DNA of 64,000 nucleotides from Phytophthora hibernalis (Eukaryota > Oomycota > Peronosporomycetes > Peronosporales > Peronosporaceae): contig JAAKBF010000224.1 in the NCBI GenBank assembly GCA_012656075.1, forward strand, positions 868,001 to 932,000, given 5' to 3'. Below the pieces are notes generated by a model, which worked only from the letters and a program-made list of their open reading frames with translations, made no database searches and was not told the origin of the DNA. Positions 24,025 to 34,325 of the stretch are shown piece by piece (the first letter of the stretch is position 1; every line of letters begins with the position of its first letter). The position numbers were made by a program, and so were the translations under genes.

Positions 24025-25572
24025 ATGCACCGAGTCAGTGACCAGCTTCGAGATCGCCACCCGTACGCGGATCAACCATTTCAGGAGTCGAACAACCCGA
24101 AGGAGGTGAGTCGTCAGAGATGGTATAGTGCACTTCTAGATTGACTCACTCGCTTCTGTACTCAGGTAACGCGGGCGTTCGGCGCTCGAGCAATCCCGAA
24201 ATATGCCGAGTTGCTGGCCATGGAAGATCTCCTCGACGAAGACCGTTGTCGAGCTCTTCGCGACTTGCGCGAACTACTTAGCAGTCCGAACTTCAAGTAC
24301 ACGGCTGTCATGCGGGAGCTCATGTTCACATGTGCGGACTTAACGCACTCGATCTCTCTTGAGGTTCGCGCGGACGCCGCGCTGGTGATTGCATCACTGG
24401 TACTGTTTGAAATGGTAAGCTTGCATCACATGCTTCATTCGTGGCAAAACGATTCAAAGTCACTGAGCTGTTACCGAACAGGACACGCGAAACGACTTGA
24501 GCGACGAAGTTGTGCTGACGACGGCGACCCGATTGCTAAGCGACGACGAAGAAGTGGTTGTCTCTGCTGCCTGCCGCATTTTCATCAACTTGACAGTCTC
24601 CAACGAAGGCTGTCTCCTGCTCGCACACAAGATCGAGGCCGTCACCACTATCGCAAAAATGCTATCAAGCCGACCGCTGTCGAAGCTTCCAACGCAAATT
24701 GTCGAGTTGCTTGCGGAGGTACTGGCCAGTCTCACGCGAGTCTACGAGGGTGCTCGTACCTGCGCACAATTTCCCATTGTTGCGCCGGTGCTGTCGCTGC
24801 TTAAAAAACGCGCCTGTGCCGAGCTGAGACGTTGTTGCACTCGGCGATGGTGATCACGAATGTGGCTGCATACGACCAAGCCAAGCGAGAAGCCATTCAG
24901 CTCGATGCCGTGGAGTTGTGCCTCAAAGCGCTCTCGAAAGTCCTTATAGGACTAGTGCGTTGTGAACCGGTCGAGAAGCGAGCTGAGCTCACTCGATGCC
25001 TTGTTTCAGCGGTGATGGCTTTGTCAACATCCGAGGACGCCAAACCACGCTTGATTGAGTTCGGAATTGAGCCGTTGGTGCAGTGCTTGACCCACGCAAA
25101 CTCTTCTGTGCGGCAGAATGCCAACATTGCCATCAATTCAGTTTGCGACCTGCCCCGCGGCGTGGTTCCGTTCACCCAAAGACTTCTCCATGCACCGGAT
25201 TTGCTGGTTGACGTCCTGGGCACCAAGGCCGTCTCAGCTTTGAACAAGAGCGTGAGTAGCTTCAATGACGAGGATACGCCCGCCGCACTAAAGGCGTTAG
25301 CTGCACTGCAGAAGAAAGACGCGTTTGGAACTGCAGACCGCGTGGTTCAGACCTTGGACATGCTGGACAATCTTGTTGAGCTCCTCAATGAAAGCGAGGT
25401 ACCCGCCGAGACTCAGCTCGATGTCACGGATGTACTCCGACGAATGGGCCAGACCGACTCCATCTATCGACGGCGTGTGGGCAAGTGCATGGTAAAGCAC
25501 AATATCTCCGAATCGCAGTTCGTGCAGATCTTAGGCCTCTCACCGGCAGAGTTTCTCGAGCAAGTAGCGTAG
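24025..25572 (+). CDS. RSPH14: Armadillo/HEAT-repeat protein, probable radial spoke head 14 homolog
   Basis: Three exons: 24025-24105, 24166-24414 and 24482-25572, joined by phase-0 introns of 60 and 67 bp with GTGAGT/CAG and GTAAGC/CAG ends. The N-terminus AFGARAIPKYAELLAMEDLL followed by a row of armadillo/HEAT helices (VVSAACRIFINLTVSNEGCL, PLVQCLTHANSSVRQNANIA) resembles vertebrate RSPH14. That protein belongs to the axonemal radial spoke, so a role in zoospore flagella is expected. The A6 run at 24803-24808 carries a frameshift; one added A restores an uninterrupted frame across exon 3. The stop is at 25570-25572. Assignment among ARM-repeat proteins rests on the N-terminus. Confidence 0.75.
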
Positions 25573-25800
25573 CCAGCAGCTCCCCTGTTTGGAAGAGTTC
25601 AATTCACTGCACTGCAATTGCAATTACCTTTCGACACCTACGCAACAAATTCGCAAAAGCCTTACCGTTCACACCTGAAATTAGACTTCTTTTTGCATGT
25701 TGTCCGGTTTCCAACAACATCCTCTTTGCGACTTCCGTCGGAACACAGCCACGTAAACTACATGTATAGAGGAATCTTGGTTCGTTTATCACTTGCACGG

Positions 25801-26945
25801 CTACGGTGAATCGACCATATTCGCATGAGCGAGTTGTTGTAAAATGATCTTCGCTCCAGTGTCACCCCAACAAATCGAACTCTCCTTCATCTCAGTCTGT
25901 GGGTCCTTAGAAATAGCCGTGTTGCTGCTGTGAATCTTCAAGCTCGTCCACCTCGTCAGTACCACCACAGGTGGTTGATCACTTGTCTGAGGCACATCTT
26001 GTACCATGACGACTGAGGTGGCATCTCTTCGTACACGTTCGTCACCCTGGTACGGATACAGCTCATCGAAATTAACAAAGTCCAGAGCCGTGACCCCATA
26101 GCAACCGTGCTCACTGCCACCTCCATCCACAAACTTGGAAAACATGACTGTGTTTGACTCCACAGTTGCGCCGGATGAAGTTGACGAAACCAGACGTATC
26201 TGAGCAAACTCTCGTGTACTTTCGAAATCGTTGTCTTCGCGAATCGTGATGCTGTCAAACATCTCGGAGAGGTACATCTCGGCGTTCATGATAGCCACGA
26301 GCGAAGCATCAAACACAGCTTTACAACTTGCTCCGTAGATTGGCACCGCATCGAATCGAACAACACAGTAGTCGCCGTCAGGACTGTCCAAGCATTCTTC
26401 CTGGCTGTACGACGACCGAGGATCAAGTCCGTGACGTCGGACAGCGAGATACCGCGTTGCATTGTCAAGCATGCGGTCTCTGAGAGCCTGTAAGACTGCA
26501 CGGCGCTCCGTTCGGTCCAAGCCAAGCCGGATCACGTTTTGAAGTGGTTGCAGCGTTCCCAAACTTCGTTGCTGCCGACAAGTGCACCACAACGTGAGAT
26601 TTTACAGGAATTTGTGGCGAAACTAACAAAAAACTAACTTACCACGTGCTCAGAGAGTACTGCCTGGGTCGTGGCCAATGCCAAATGTTGATTCTGGATG
26701 AATTCCAACAGCACCGCGTTTTCCGCTTGGGTGCGTTGAGCGGCTTTGTGAATTTCACCTTGATTCACGAGCATCGAGAACTTGAGTCTGTCCAACTCGT
26801 TTTGCATCTGCTCGACTTGCTCCACCAACAACCGCTTGCGCTCCTTGCGGATGGCATACGGCGTTGTCGCTATGAGTTGACTTGGTCTTGGCTTCTGCTT
26901 GGAGGTTGGGCGCTTCGCCGTGCTATCACTTTCCACCTGCAGCAT
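25801..26945 (-). CDS. Oomycete coiled-coil (bZIP-like) protein with START-like C-terminal domain
   Basis: Start ATG 26945; exon 1 26643-26945, intron 26572-26642 (GTAAGT/CGGCAG, phase 0), exon 2 25801-26571. The N-terminal about 100 residues contain a basic stretch leading into a leucine-heptad coiled coil (RKERKRLLVEQVEQMQNELD). The basic region lacks the full NxxAAxxSR signature of classical bZIP factors. The remainder (RMLDNATRYLAVRRHGLDPR, CVVRFDAVPIYGASCKAVFD, DVPQTSDQPPVVVLTRWTSL) resembles the START-like domain found in a large oomycete family. A lipid-binding or regulatory role is inference. It is convergent with the radial-spoke gene (228 bp between stops). Confidence 0.68.
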
Positions 26946-27337
26946 TGGACTCCTTTGTCAGTCTGACAGAGAAGTCTTGAGACCTTTTCACGAAGTAACG
27001 AATGAAGTCACTGAAAGGTTCAGTGACATCATTCGCACGTGAGCCCTCGATGGCTACAGCTTGTGTTCATGGAGGGTATACATTGATAGAGGGGAGAATG
27101 GCTGGATCGAATGTCCTTACAAAAATCAAGATGTAAAGTCCATTGTGGTTTTGGAAGTGGAGACCATGTCAAGCACTAATACGCAAAAAATGACCATTGC
27201 TGTCCTGTGTTCGTTGAGCCGAGAGAAGGTTAGCATCTCCCTCGACAAGGACGGGATTGCGCGTATGCGTATCCAACCACTGGATGGTTTAAGCTCTGTC
27301 CTCCTTCGTGAAGACATCTACCAGTTTTTCTTGTGTA
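26946..27337. promoter_or_regulatory. Divergent intergenic region
   Basis: About 390 bp between divergent start codons. It contains the inverted pair TTCACTGAAAGGTTCAGTGA-like sequence near 27005-27028 (TCACTGAAAGGTTCAGTGA), a possible hairpin or factor site. An in-frame open stretch at 27061-27360 has no recognisable content and overlaps the next gene start in another frame. Confidence 0.35.
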
Positions 27338-28627
27338 ATGGCGACCAAGCGTTCATTTGAATCGGAGACCAATGTCCCCAGTGACAACCGCAAGAGGCAG
27401 CGACGCCCAAGTGACGCCGCCTTTCTCGCAGAAAGCGATGGCAGCTCCACAGTCACTGCAGTTCTGGAAAAGACGGAGACGCCACCAGCGACCGACAAAA
27501 GCAGCACCGCCGCAATGCAGGACACGACACGGGTGGCGGTGCTGGTGCCGTTCCGTGACAACCACCCAGCACAGAAGCGGCGAGCGCACTTAGACGAGTT
27601 CGTGCCGTACATGACGGAGTTTCTACAACGACATTGTGCACCAAAGAGGTACAATGCATTTCTTGCAATTGAGACGTTGACCCTTTCTGACGGTTGTTGT
27701 TTGCGGTGACTATTGTAGTGCCTCGTTCCACATCTTCATCCTGGAGCAGTCATTGGACGGCCGCAAGTTCAATCGCGGCAAGTTGCTGAATGCAGGCTTC
27801 GACATGGCACGTAGTGACTACGATGTCTACATTTTCCACGACGTGGACCTACTGCCTGGAGTATGTGAAAAAGGCGGCAACGGAGACAATGTGGGAAGTG
27901 GAAGCTGACTTTGGTGATGTTTTGTTTGCTGGCACAGGACGATCTGGGTGAGTTCTATTCGACAGTGCCTCTTTTTGGACCTATTCACGTTGCACGAGTG
28001 TGGACGCGCTACAACGAGAGCTCCAATTATTTCGGAGGCATCGTGGCGTTCACGTGTCAGCAGTTTATCAAAGTCAACGGCTTCCCGAACAACTTTTGGG
28101 GCTGGGGCGGAGAGGACAACGAACTCTATAGTCGAGTGGTGCGCAAGAAACTCGCCATCCAAGCACCTTCCAGGTTAGTCGTTCGTTGAGACGAGTTGGA
28201 CGTGCTCTCTGACTTATAATTGCGTTCGTATTCATTACAGCGGCACCATTCGTGACCTAGAGGAGCTCACTTTGGACGAAAAGCTGACAGTGCTACGCAG
28301 AAGTAAGTGGAAGTGCACCGTCAAGCACGAGCTGTTGAAGGAGCACCACCGCACGTGGAAGAAGAACGGATTGAAGAATCTTCGCTACGAGTACGTCGAC
28401 GCCGAAGCGATCAACGAGAACTGCACCAAGATCACCGTCAAACTTGGCCCGAATGGCCACTGGTCCGACTCCAGATCGTCCTTGGAGCAGCCCACAACCC
28501 CGATGAGCTCCCAGCTTCATTCTTGGTCCTCACCGTCCCAGAAACTGCTGCCGACCCAAACGAAGCAATCGAAGCCACTGAAGCTGTCACACACAGTGAA
28601 GATGAAGATTCAAACAAGAACACGTAG
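27338..28627 (+). CDS. B4GALT7-like beta-1,4-galactosyltransferase (GT7 family)
   Basis: Four exons: 27338-27648, 27719-27860, 27938-28173 and 28241-28627, with introns of 70, 77 and 67 bp that keep frame. GT7 motifs are clear: VAVLVPFRDN, FNRGKLLNAGFDMA, the metal-binding FHDVDLLP, YFGGIVAFTCQQF and FWGWGGEDNELYSRV. Of the family it most resembles xylosylprotein galactosyltransferase 7; donor UDP-galactose is assumed, the acceptor is unknown. Unlike Golgi members, the N-terminus (MATKRSFESETNVPSDNRKR) is polar with a basic patch and shows no signal anchor, so either an upstream exon is missing or the enzyme is not in the Golgi. A one-base shift near 28470 separates WSD from LQIVLGAAHNPDELPASF; without repair translation would run to 28676. 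Confidence 0.82.
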
Positions 28628-28785
28628 TTGTTGTGACCTGCATAACAACTCGATAGCATGCAGCATACCAGCTTGAAGTAGTGGCCCATAATATATTGTG
28701 CCTTTAGCACTTAAAACGGAGCAGCGGTCGTTCATTGGTCTAAAATACGTTGATCATTTTGGCTGGACGCAAAGGCCAATTGACG

Positions 28786-31162
28786 ATGTCGAGCACCTTC
28801 TTCGGAGCGCTCACGCAGGGCGCTAAGTTCGGCGGCGCCAAGTTCCAGAAGGACAAGAAGCAGTTCAAGCACCTGTCCAACTGTACGTTCTTTCTCTTCA
28901 TGCAACTTCCACTTTCTAGCCCGCTCTGTGGCAATAGTTACGCACCTTTCAGCTCGCCAACCGCTTTCTAACCTAACATTTTCAATTATTTTCGTGCATT
29001 TCACAATGAATTTCAGCCAAAGAAGCTAGCAAGGACACACAGAAGGCTGCGGCAGCGGACGAGCTGGACTTTTTCGGCTTCAATGCCGCTCAGAAGCCCA
29101 AGGAGAAGGCGCCCAAGCCGCGCAAGATCAGCGTCGAAATGGTGCCGGAGTGGGCAGGCAACGAGGCGGCTACCAAACCCCGTAAAGTCAAAGGCAGCAA
29201 ACCTCGCCGCAAGCGCAAGCTGAGCGAAGGCGCGCTGGAGGAGCAGCGTCTGGAGGACGAGGCTCGTCTGCAAGCGTCGCAGCTGTTGGCTCCTCCCAAG
29301 ACCAAGGCTTCCAAGCGCAAAGAGAAGCGCGCCCGTCGTCGCTCCCGTACGGAGTCGATGGGAAGCGATGTGATGTCACAGCAATCGGATGAGGAGGAAT
29401 CGGACGATGAAGCTGCGAAGACAAGTGACAGTGAAGAGGAGGACGATGAAGAAGCTGTGACTCTGTTCAAGTCGAATGGTGAGGATGCGGACGCGGAAAT
29501 GACGGATGGAGGTGCCAAAAGAAGGCGAAGAAAGAAGCGAAGAAGTCTGTCAAGAAGAACGCTCTGACTGCTGAACAGTACGTAGACTGTCGCGTGATTT
29601 GGATCCATCTCCGCAAAGTTCTCACTTGTGACTTCGCATTATTTTTCTTTTGCTACAGGGAAGGTGTGCAGATGCTTCGACGTCAGCTTGGTATTCGAGT
29701 GAGCGGCGTGAGTGTGCCTGCGCCGATTATTGCGTTTGCGGATATGCGCTTGAACTCGAGTTTGAGTGCACAGCAGATGAAGCGTGTGCTGCTGCAGAAC
29801 ATTGAACGTTCGGAGTACAAGGAGCCTACGTCGGTGCAGATGCAGGCGATCCCGAGTTTGCTCCTTAGACGTGATGTGCTGGCGACGGCACCAACTGGTT
29901 CAGGTAAAACTGCAGCCTTCGCCATCCCAATTCTTGCAAACTTGGCAGCCGGGAGCGGATCTGGCAGTGGTATCCGCTCGATTGTGTTGGCGCCTACTCG
30001 CGATTTGGCGGTGCAAATTCGTGCTGAGTTTACACGCCTTGCCTCGGGCAAGAAGCTACACATCACATTGCTGTCCAAGGCTACTGCTGCTACCATCGCC
30101 TCCCAGACCAAAAGTAAGCTGGCTGTGAACCATGACGTTTTGATTGCGACGCCCCTGCGACTTGTGCACTTGATCCAAGAAGCGAAGGTCGATCTTTCGA
30201 CCGTGGAGGTTGTGTGCCTAGATGAGGCCGATAGACTGCTGGAGTTGGGTTTTGTGGAACAGGTTGATGAAATTTTTGCTGCCTGCACTCACGCTAAGAT
30301 CCAGCGAGCCATGTTTAGTGCTACGATGTTGGAGGGAGTCGAGGATCTGGCGCAAAGTGTGCTGCGCGACCCTGTTAAGGTGGCTGTGGGAACGAAAAAT
30401 TCAGGTGCTAGCACAATTGACCAAAAACTCATGTTCGTGGGCAAGGAGGAAGGAAAACTTGTTGCCATGAAACAACTGCTGCACGACGGCCTTCAACTCC
30501 CTGCGCTGCTTTTCGTGCAAAACAAGGAGCGTGCCAACGAATTGTACCACGAGTTGCTGTATGACGGAGTCAACATCGGTGCGGTCCACGCCGATCGAAC
30601 CAAGGAACAGCGCGACGATGTGATTCGCCGTTTCCGCACCGGAGAAGTGTGGGTGCTTATTTGTACAGACCTGATGAGCCGTGGTATGGATTTCAAGGCC
30701 GTCAACATGGTGATCAACTTTGATTTCCCACAGGTACGAAGGAGCTGTCCGTTACGCACTTGGTTACCCAGATGTGAAGTCTAATGGTTATGTTCTTTGT
30801 TTTTGTTGCCTTTGGCAGAGTGCTGTAAGCTACATTCACCGCATCGGTCGTACAGGCCGAAATGGACGCACGGGCAAGGCTGTCACATTTTCACGGAGGA
30901 TGATATGGTCTACTTGCGTACAATTGCGAACGTCATGAAAATCTCAGGTTGCGAAGTCCCTGCTTGGATGCTCTCGCTAAAGAAGACCAGTGCATCAAAG
31001 AAGAAGGAGCTTCTAAAGGCACCGCCTATGCGGCACCGCATTAACACGGTCTCCGGGTACGACCTCCAGAAGTCGAACCGACTGAAGCAGATGAAGCAAG
31101 GCAAATACAAGAATAATGATGAATCCAACAGTCAGTCCGAAGTACGCGATGAGAAGAAGTAG
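28786..31162 (+). CDS. DDX52: DEAD-box RNA helicase, DDX52/Rok1 type (18S rRNA maturation)
   Basis: Four exons: 28786-28882, 29017 to about 29578, 29659-30733 and 30819-31162. The N-terminal third is a charged Lys/Glu/Asp-rich region including DELDFFGF. The helicase core has Q-motif region EPTSVQMQAIP, motif I APTGSGKT, Ia LAPTRDLAVQ, II LDEADRLLELGF, III FSATM, V TDLMSRGMDF and VI YIHRIGRTGR. DLMSRGMDFK and the PTSVQMQAIP context match the Rok1/DDX52 group, which acts on the small-subunit processome in the nucleolus. One-base losses occur at A4 29517-29520 and T4 30888-30891; adding a base gives the expected Lys-rich tail and the FFTEDD segment after motif VI. It ends with a basic tail. It shares a ribosome-biogenesis role with fibrillarin 5 kb away. 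Confidence 0.93.
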
Positions 31163-31423
31163 GAAACGTCATCGAAGACATGCGACGGAGAGAAGAAGCG
31201 GAAAAAGGCCAAGACGAACCCGAAGAGCGAGTGAATTCAAGCCTCACTCACGTAGAAAGCTGCTTGTTCATCGTAGGGGCTATTCATGAGCCCAGGACTA
31301 CACAAGCATTGGTGAGACAGAATGCACATGCTACTCGTGCTGTTGTGCTTTTTGTTGATTTTTAGTTGGTTAGGATAGTGATAGATACATACAGCAATGC
31401 ACGCTCGTACAGCTTCTTTGGTC

Positions 31424-32520
31424 TTAGACGTTAGCCCCTGGCTCCAGACGGTCAAGATCCTCACTATCCTCATAGCCAGGCTTCCCTGTCACCAGCGACG
31501 GCGGCGCCGTCATCTTGCGGTACTGCAACAGCACCGGGTACATCTTGTCGATGGCTTGGTGAAGGTGGTCCGAGTCTCTTGCACCGCAAAGCACAATCTT
31601 GCCAGACACGAAAATCAGCAGCGTCAGCTTCGGCTCGACAAGTTTGTAAATGAGTCCGGAACAGCTCCGGTTCATACTGCATCAGCACCAACAGACAGTG
31701 AGAATTCCATGCGTGGACCAACAATACAACCAATGCAAAATAATGTACACTAGAGAAGCGCGCGTGGTCGTTCAGCAGTCCTTCCAACCGAATCGGGAAG
31801 CGGATGTCGCACGTGCCCATGACATTGCGCACCTTGAACTCGGTAAACTTGGCCGGGAAGTTGAGTTTCTAACCAGCCAAAGCACATGTCAGCTTCAACA
31901 CCCACCACCTTCCATCCTCAAAGTCTTCCACTTCACCGACCTGTATTACGCGCGTGAACTTGCGTGCTGCTAACCTGCAGCAGTCCTCACTGGTACCGCC
32001 GGTAATGACAATCTGCAACAACAATATCAGCACCTGCCAGAATTTCACCAATCCACCAGTAGTCGCACCTTTCCAGAGCCGAAGATCAGCGCCGTCGTCT
32101 TGGGGTCTCGCAGCCGCATGATCACCGCCGAGAAGCGCTGCAGCATAACAGATAACAAGTTAGTTAACCGAACAATTCCAGCTAAAACTTGCCAACTCCG
32201 CACCTTTGGGTTATACTCGGCGTTGCGTGCGTGCAATGCGATGGTCTTGAGGTCCAGCGGCGTCTTGAGGTCTACTGTGCCCACCACATTCCTGCAATTT
32301 GAGTCAGCAATAGACAATAAACTAGGCAACAATTCAGTCGCACGCACATGATCTTCACGTCCAGGTTCAGACGCTCCTCCCAGTCGTCGTCCACCTGCAA
32401 CTCGCGCGCTCCGACGCTCTGCAGGTCGCGGCCCGGGTCCTCCACGAGCGCCAGTTGCCGCTCCTTGACGGCGCGAGTACTGCTGCGTGTGGTCGCTGCC
32501 GACGCCTTCCCCATCGCCAT
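31424..32520 (-). CDS. TBP: TATA-binding protein (TBP), six exons, with short tails
   Basis: Start ATG 32520. Exons: 32348-32520, 32204-32291, 32069-32137, 31941-32012, 31749-31868 and 31424-31676; introns of 56, 66, 56, 72 and 72 bp, all GT-AG. Both halves of the TBP saddle are visible: NVVGTVDLKTPLDLKTIALH, ARNAEYNPK, RFSAVIMRLRDPKTTALIF, then FPAKFTEFKVRNVMG, DIRFPIRLEGLL, YEPELF and LVEPKLTLLIFVSGKIVLCG. TBP binds TATA DNA in Pol I, II and III initiation complexes. The N-terminus (57 residues) is short and has no Gln tract. A C-terminal extension of about 30 residues (PSLVTGKPGYEDSEDLDRL) follows the fold and is unusual. Near 31653-31660 the FPGLIY segment needs two bases, one C and one G in short runs. 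The first repeat is divergent enough that a TBP-related factor cannot be excluded. Confidence 0.88.
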
Positions 32521-32593
32521 CGTAAAACTTGACTTTTTAACTCGAAAGTTCGTTGGTAGAGAGTCGAGTCTGAAGCAGAAATTTTGACGTACC

Positions 32594-32692
32594 TTTTTAT
32601 TGCTATATTTTTAAATAAAAGAAGGTTGAAAATTGACATAAGGGTTTATTGCTATATTTTTAAATAAAAGGGAAGGTTGCATTTCTGGCTCG
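32594..32692. repeat. Tandem duplication of a 50-bp AT-rich unit
   Basis: The unit TTTATTGCTATATTTTTAAA plus TAAAAG(G)GAAGGTTG occurs twice, at about 32596-32631 and 32646-32681. Each copy is followed by a GAAAATTGAC block (32628 and 32699). It sits directly upstream of the TBP gene and could influence its promoter. Confidence 0.7.
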
Positions 32693-33533
32693 ATCAGGCG
32701 AAAATTGACCCATTTCCGTAGGTAAGGGCGTTCAAAATATGATTGATACGGACAAAACAATATGGCAAACGATAACTACACAAAAACTAAGCATAATGAG
32801 GGGCTCTGGTACTTTACGTCCCAGTAGTTGTTGAGATATGGACTGCCAAACAACATGACATCCAATCCATGCCACCAGACAAAATGACTCTCGATTAAGA
32901 CCTATGGAGAGGATAGCAGGGAGCTCGAAGGAAGGAAGAGAAGCTTGAGTAGGAACCGTCAAAAGACGAAGTGGTTCAATTAGGGCACAGCACGTTAACA
33001 TGCTGAGTAGCTCTACGGATTGACTGGCTGTGCCATTTGTACACTAGAGCTTATTATCAGAATATTAGATGTTAGAGATATTCATCTTAGCCAGGGAGGT
33101 ACAGTGTACCTTAATGCAAAGAGGCTACTTCAACAGCCCCCTGCATCTTTGCATATACTTTTGACTCCATCTTATCACAGGTGAAGAAATGAGTGCTCCG
33201 CTATCGCTCACAAAAAATCTATCAGGGAAGTGTAACTTGGCCTCGACAGCGCGCTGTCCGTGAGAAGGAGACAACGGCACTACCCATGGCAGAGTCTGCG
33301 GGCTGAGTGGAGGGGGGCATTCTCTTCGGAGAAGAGGAAGCCCCCTCCACTGCTGTGATGGCCAGTACAAGCAACTCGGACACGGTGGCCAACACGGACA
33401 GTACGGTCATGGTGGCGAGTATGAGCAACACGGACACGGTTGCCAGCACGGGCAGCAAAGGCTGAAATCGGTCAGACTGTCTACTAGGGCTAGGTTCTCT
33501 GGTGTGATGTCTTTCAAACCACCCAAGCAAATA
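32693..33533. other. Boundary between gene block and repeat block; no gene seen
   Basis: No supported gene. A 42-bp imperfect internal repeat (AGCAACNCGGACACGGT blocks at about 33368 and 33422) and a perfect palindrome GGTACAGTGTACC at about 33100-33112 are present. Short hydrophobic frames on the minus strand at 33222-33542 look like shadows of that repeat. Confidence 0.45.
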
Positions 33534-33554
33534 CCATACCATAAAATATCCGAC
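33534..33554 (+). repeat. 21-bp direct repeat outside Crypton A (3' side)
   Basis: CCATACCATAAAATATCCGA followed by C. The same 21 bases with one mismatch lie at 36628-36648 on the same strand, at the 5' end of Crypton A. Direct repeats on both sides fit a site-specific recombination product. Confidence 0.6.
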
Positions 33555-34136
33555 CAGAGGACCTATCGGACCTGTACCCGTAAAATGGTACGATGTGTTC
33601 TACACACTAAACAGACTTAGAGGGCATGTTACTGTACTACAAGGGGTAGGCGAATCAGATCGGATGGGATTCGGGATGGTCAACGTGGGCTTTAGCCTTG
33701 TTTATAGGCGCAAGGAAATGGCATGAAACGGCCTGTACGCTGAGAAATCAGCCCTTTTCTTTTTCATACAAATTTGGCTCGGGAGCCATGTGCTCTCCAG
33801 CCGTCAAATTCAACAATGAAGGCCGATCCCCGGGTGGGGGCCACTATTAAGGCAGAGTCGGCCACTTGTTCTCAATCCTATTGGTTAAATTATCTGCCAA
33901 TAGAAGAATGCCAACTATAGAGTAAATAGACACGCGGTGAGTTAGTGGCTGTCGTGCTGATCCCTCGCCGACAGAATTTGTTCGCTCTCACTCACCTTTT
34001 TTCAGCCGAAGTGCGCAAGTCGCCTACCCTCTCAGGCCGTACAGGCCTCACAGCCCGTGCGCACCGTAATGTCTGTACAGGCCTCACAGCCACGCACGAG
34101 CTATGAGTCTACCGGATCCTGCCCTATCCACCCACC

Positions 34137-34193
34137 GACGACGAAGCTCATTGGGAGAGCGCAGGGCTTGCTGGTTCGATTCCAGCCGTCGCC
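34137..34193 (+). other. tRNA-like module in Crypton A, antisense to its coding strand
   Basis: The D arm GCTC-ATTGGGA-GAGC is perfect. The T arm GCTGG-TTCGATT-CCAGC is perfect and contains the Pol III B-box GGTTCGATTCC. The acceptor ends GACGACG and CGTCGCC pair at 6 of 7 positions. The anticodon arm is missing, so this is not a working tRNA. Confidence 0.7.
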
Positions 34194-34325
34194 ATGACTT
34201 ACTCTGTGTGTTGTATTGATTGTGGATGACTAATGCTGTGCTGATCATGTAATAAACGTTGTATTTGCCACCTTATCTTGTCGGTTGCTATTGCTATTGC
34301 TATGCTTCTTGCATGGGTGTGTCGT

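Noticed and set aside
27061..27360. A small protein gene or first exon ahead of the galactosyltransferase
   Set aside because: No start context, no recognised content, and it overlaps the galactosyltransferase start in another frame without a usable splice join that I could support.
4174..31162. Widespread pseudogenization of conserved genes
   Set aside because: The lesions fall almost only in homopolymers, and all domains outside them are well preserved, which fits consensus errors better than decay.
33098..33115. GGTACAGTGTACC palindrome at 33.1 kb linked to the similar sequence near 58071
   Set aside because: Similarity is limited to about a dozen bases and flanks differ, so a shared element is not supported.
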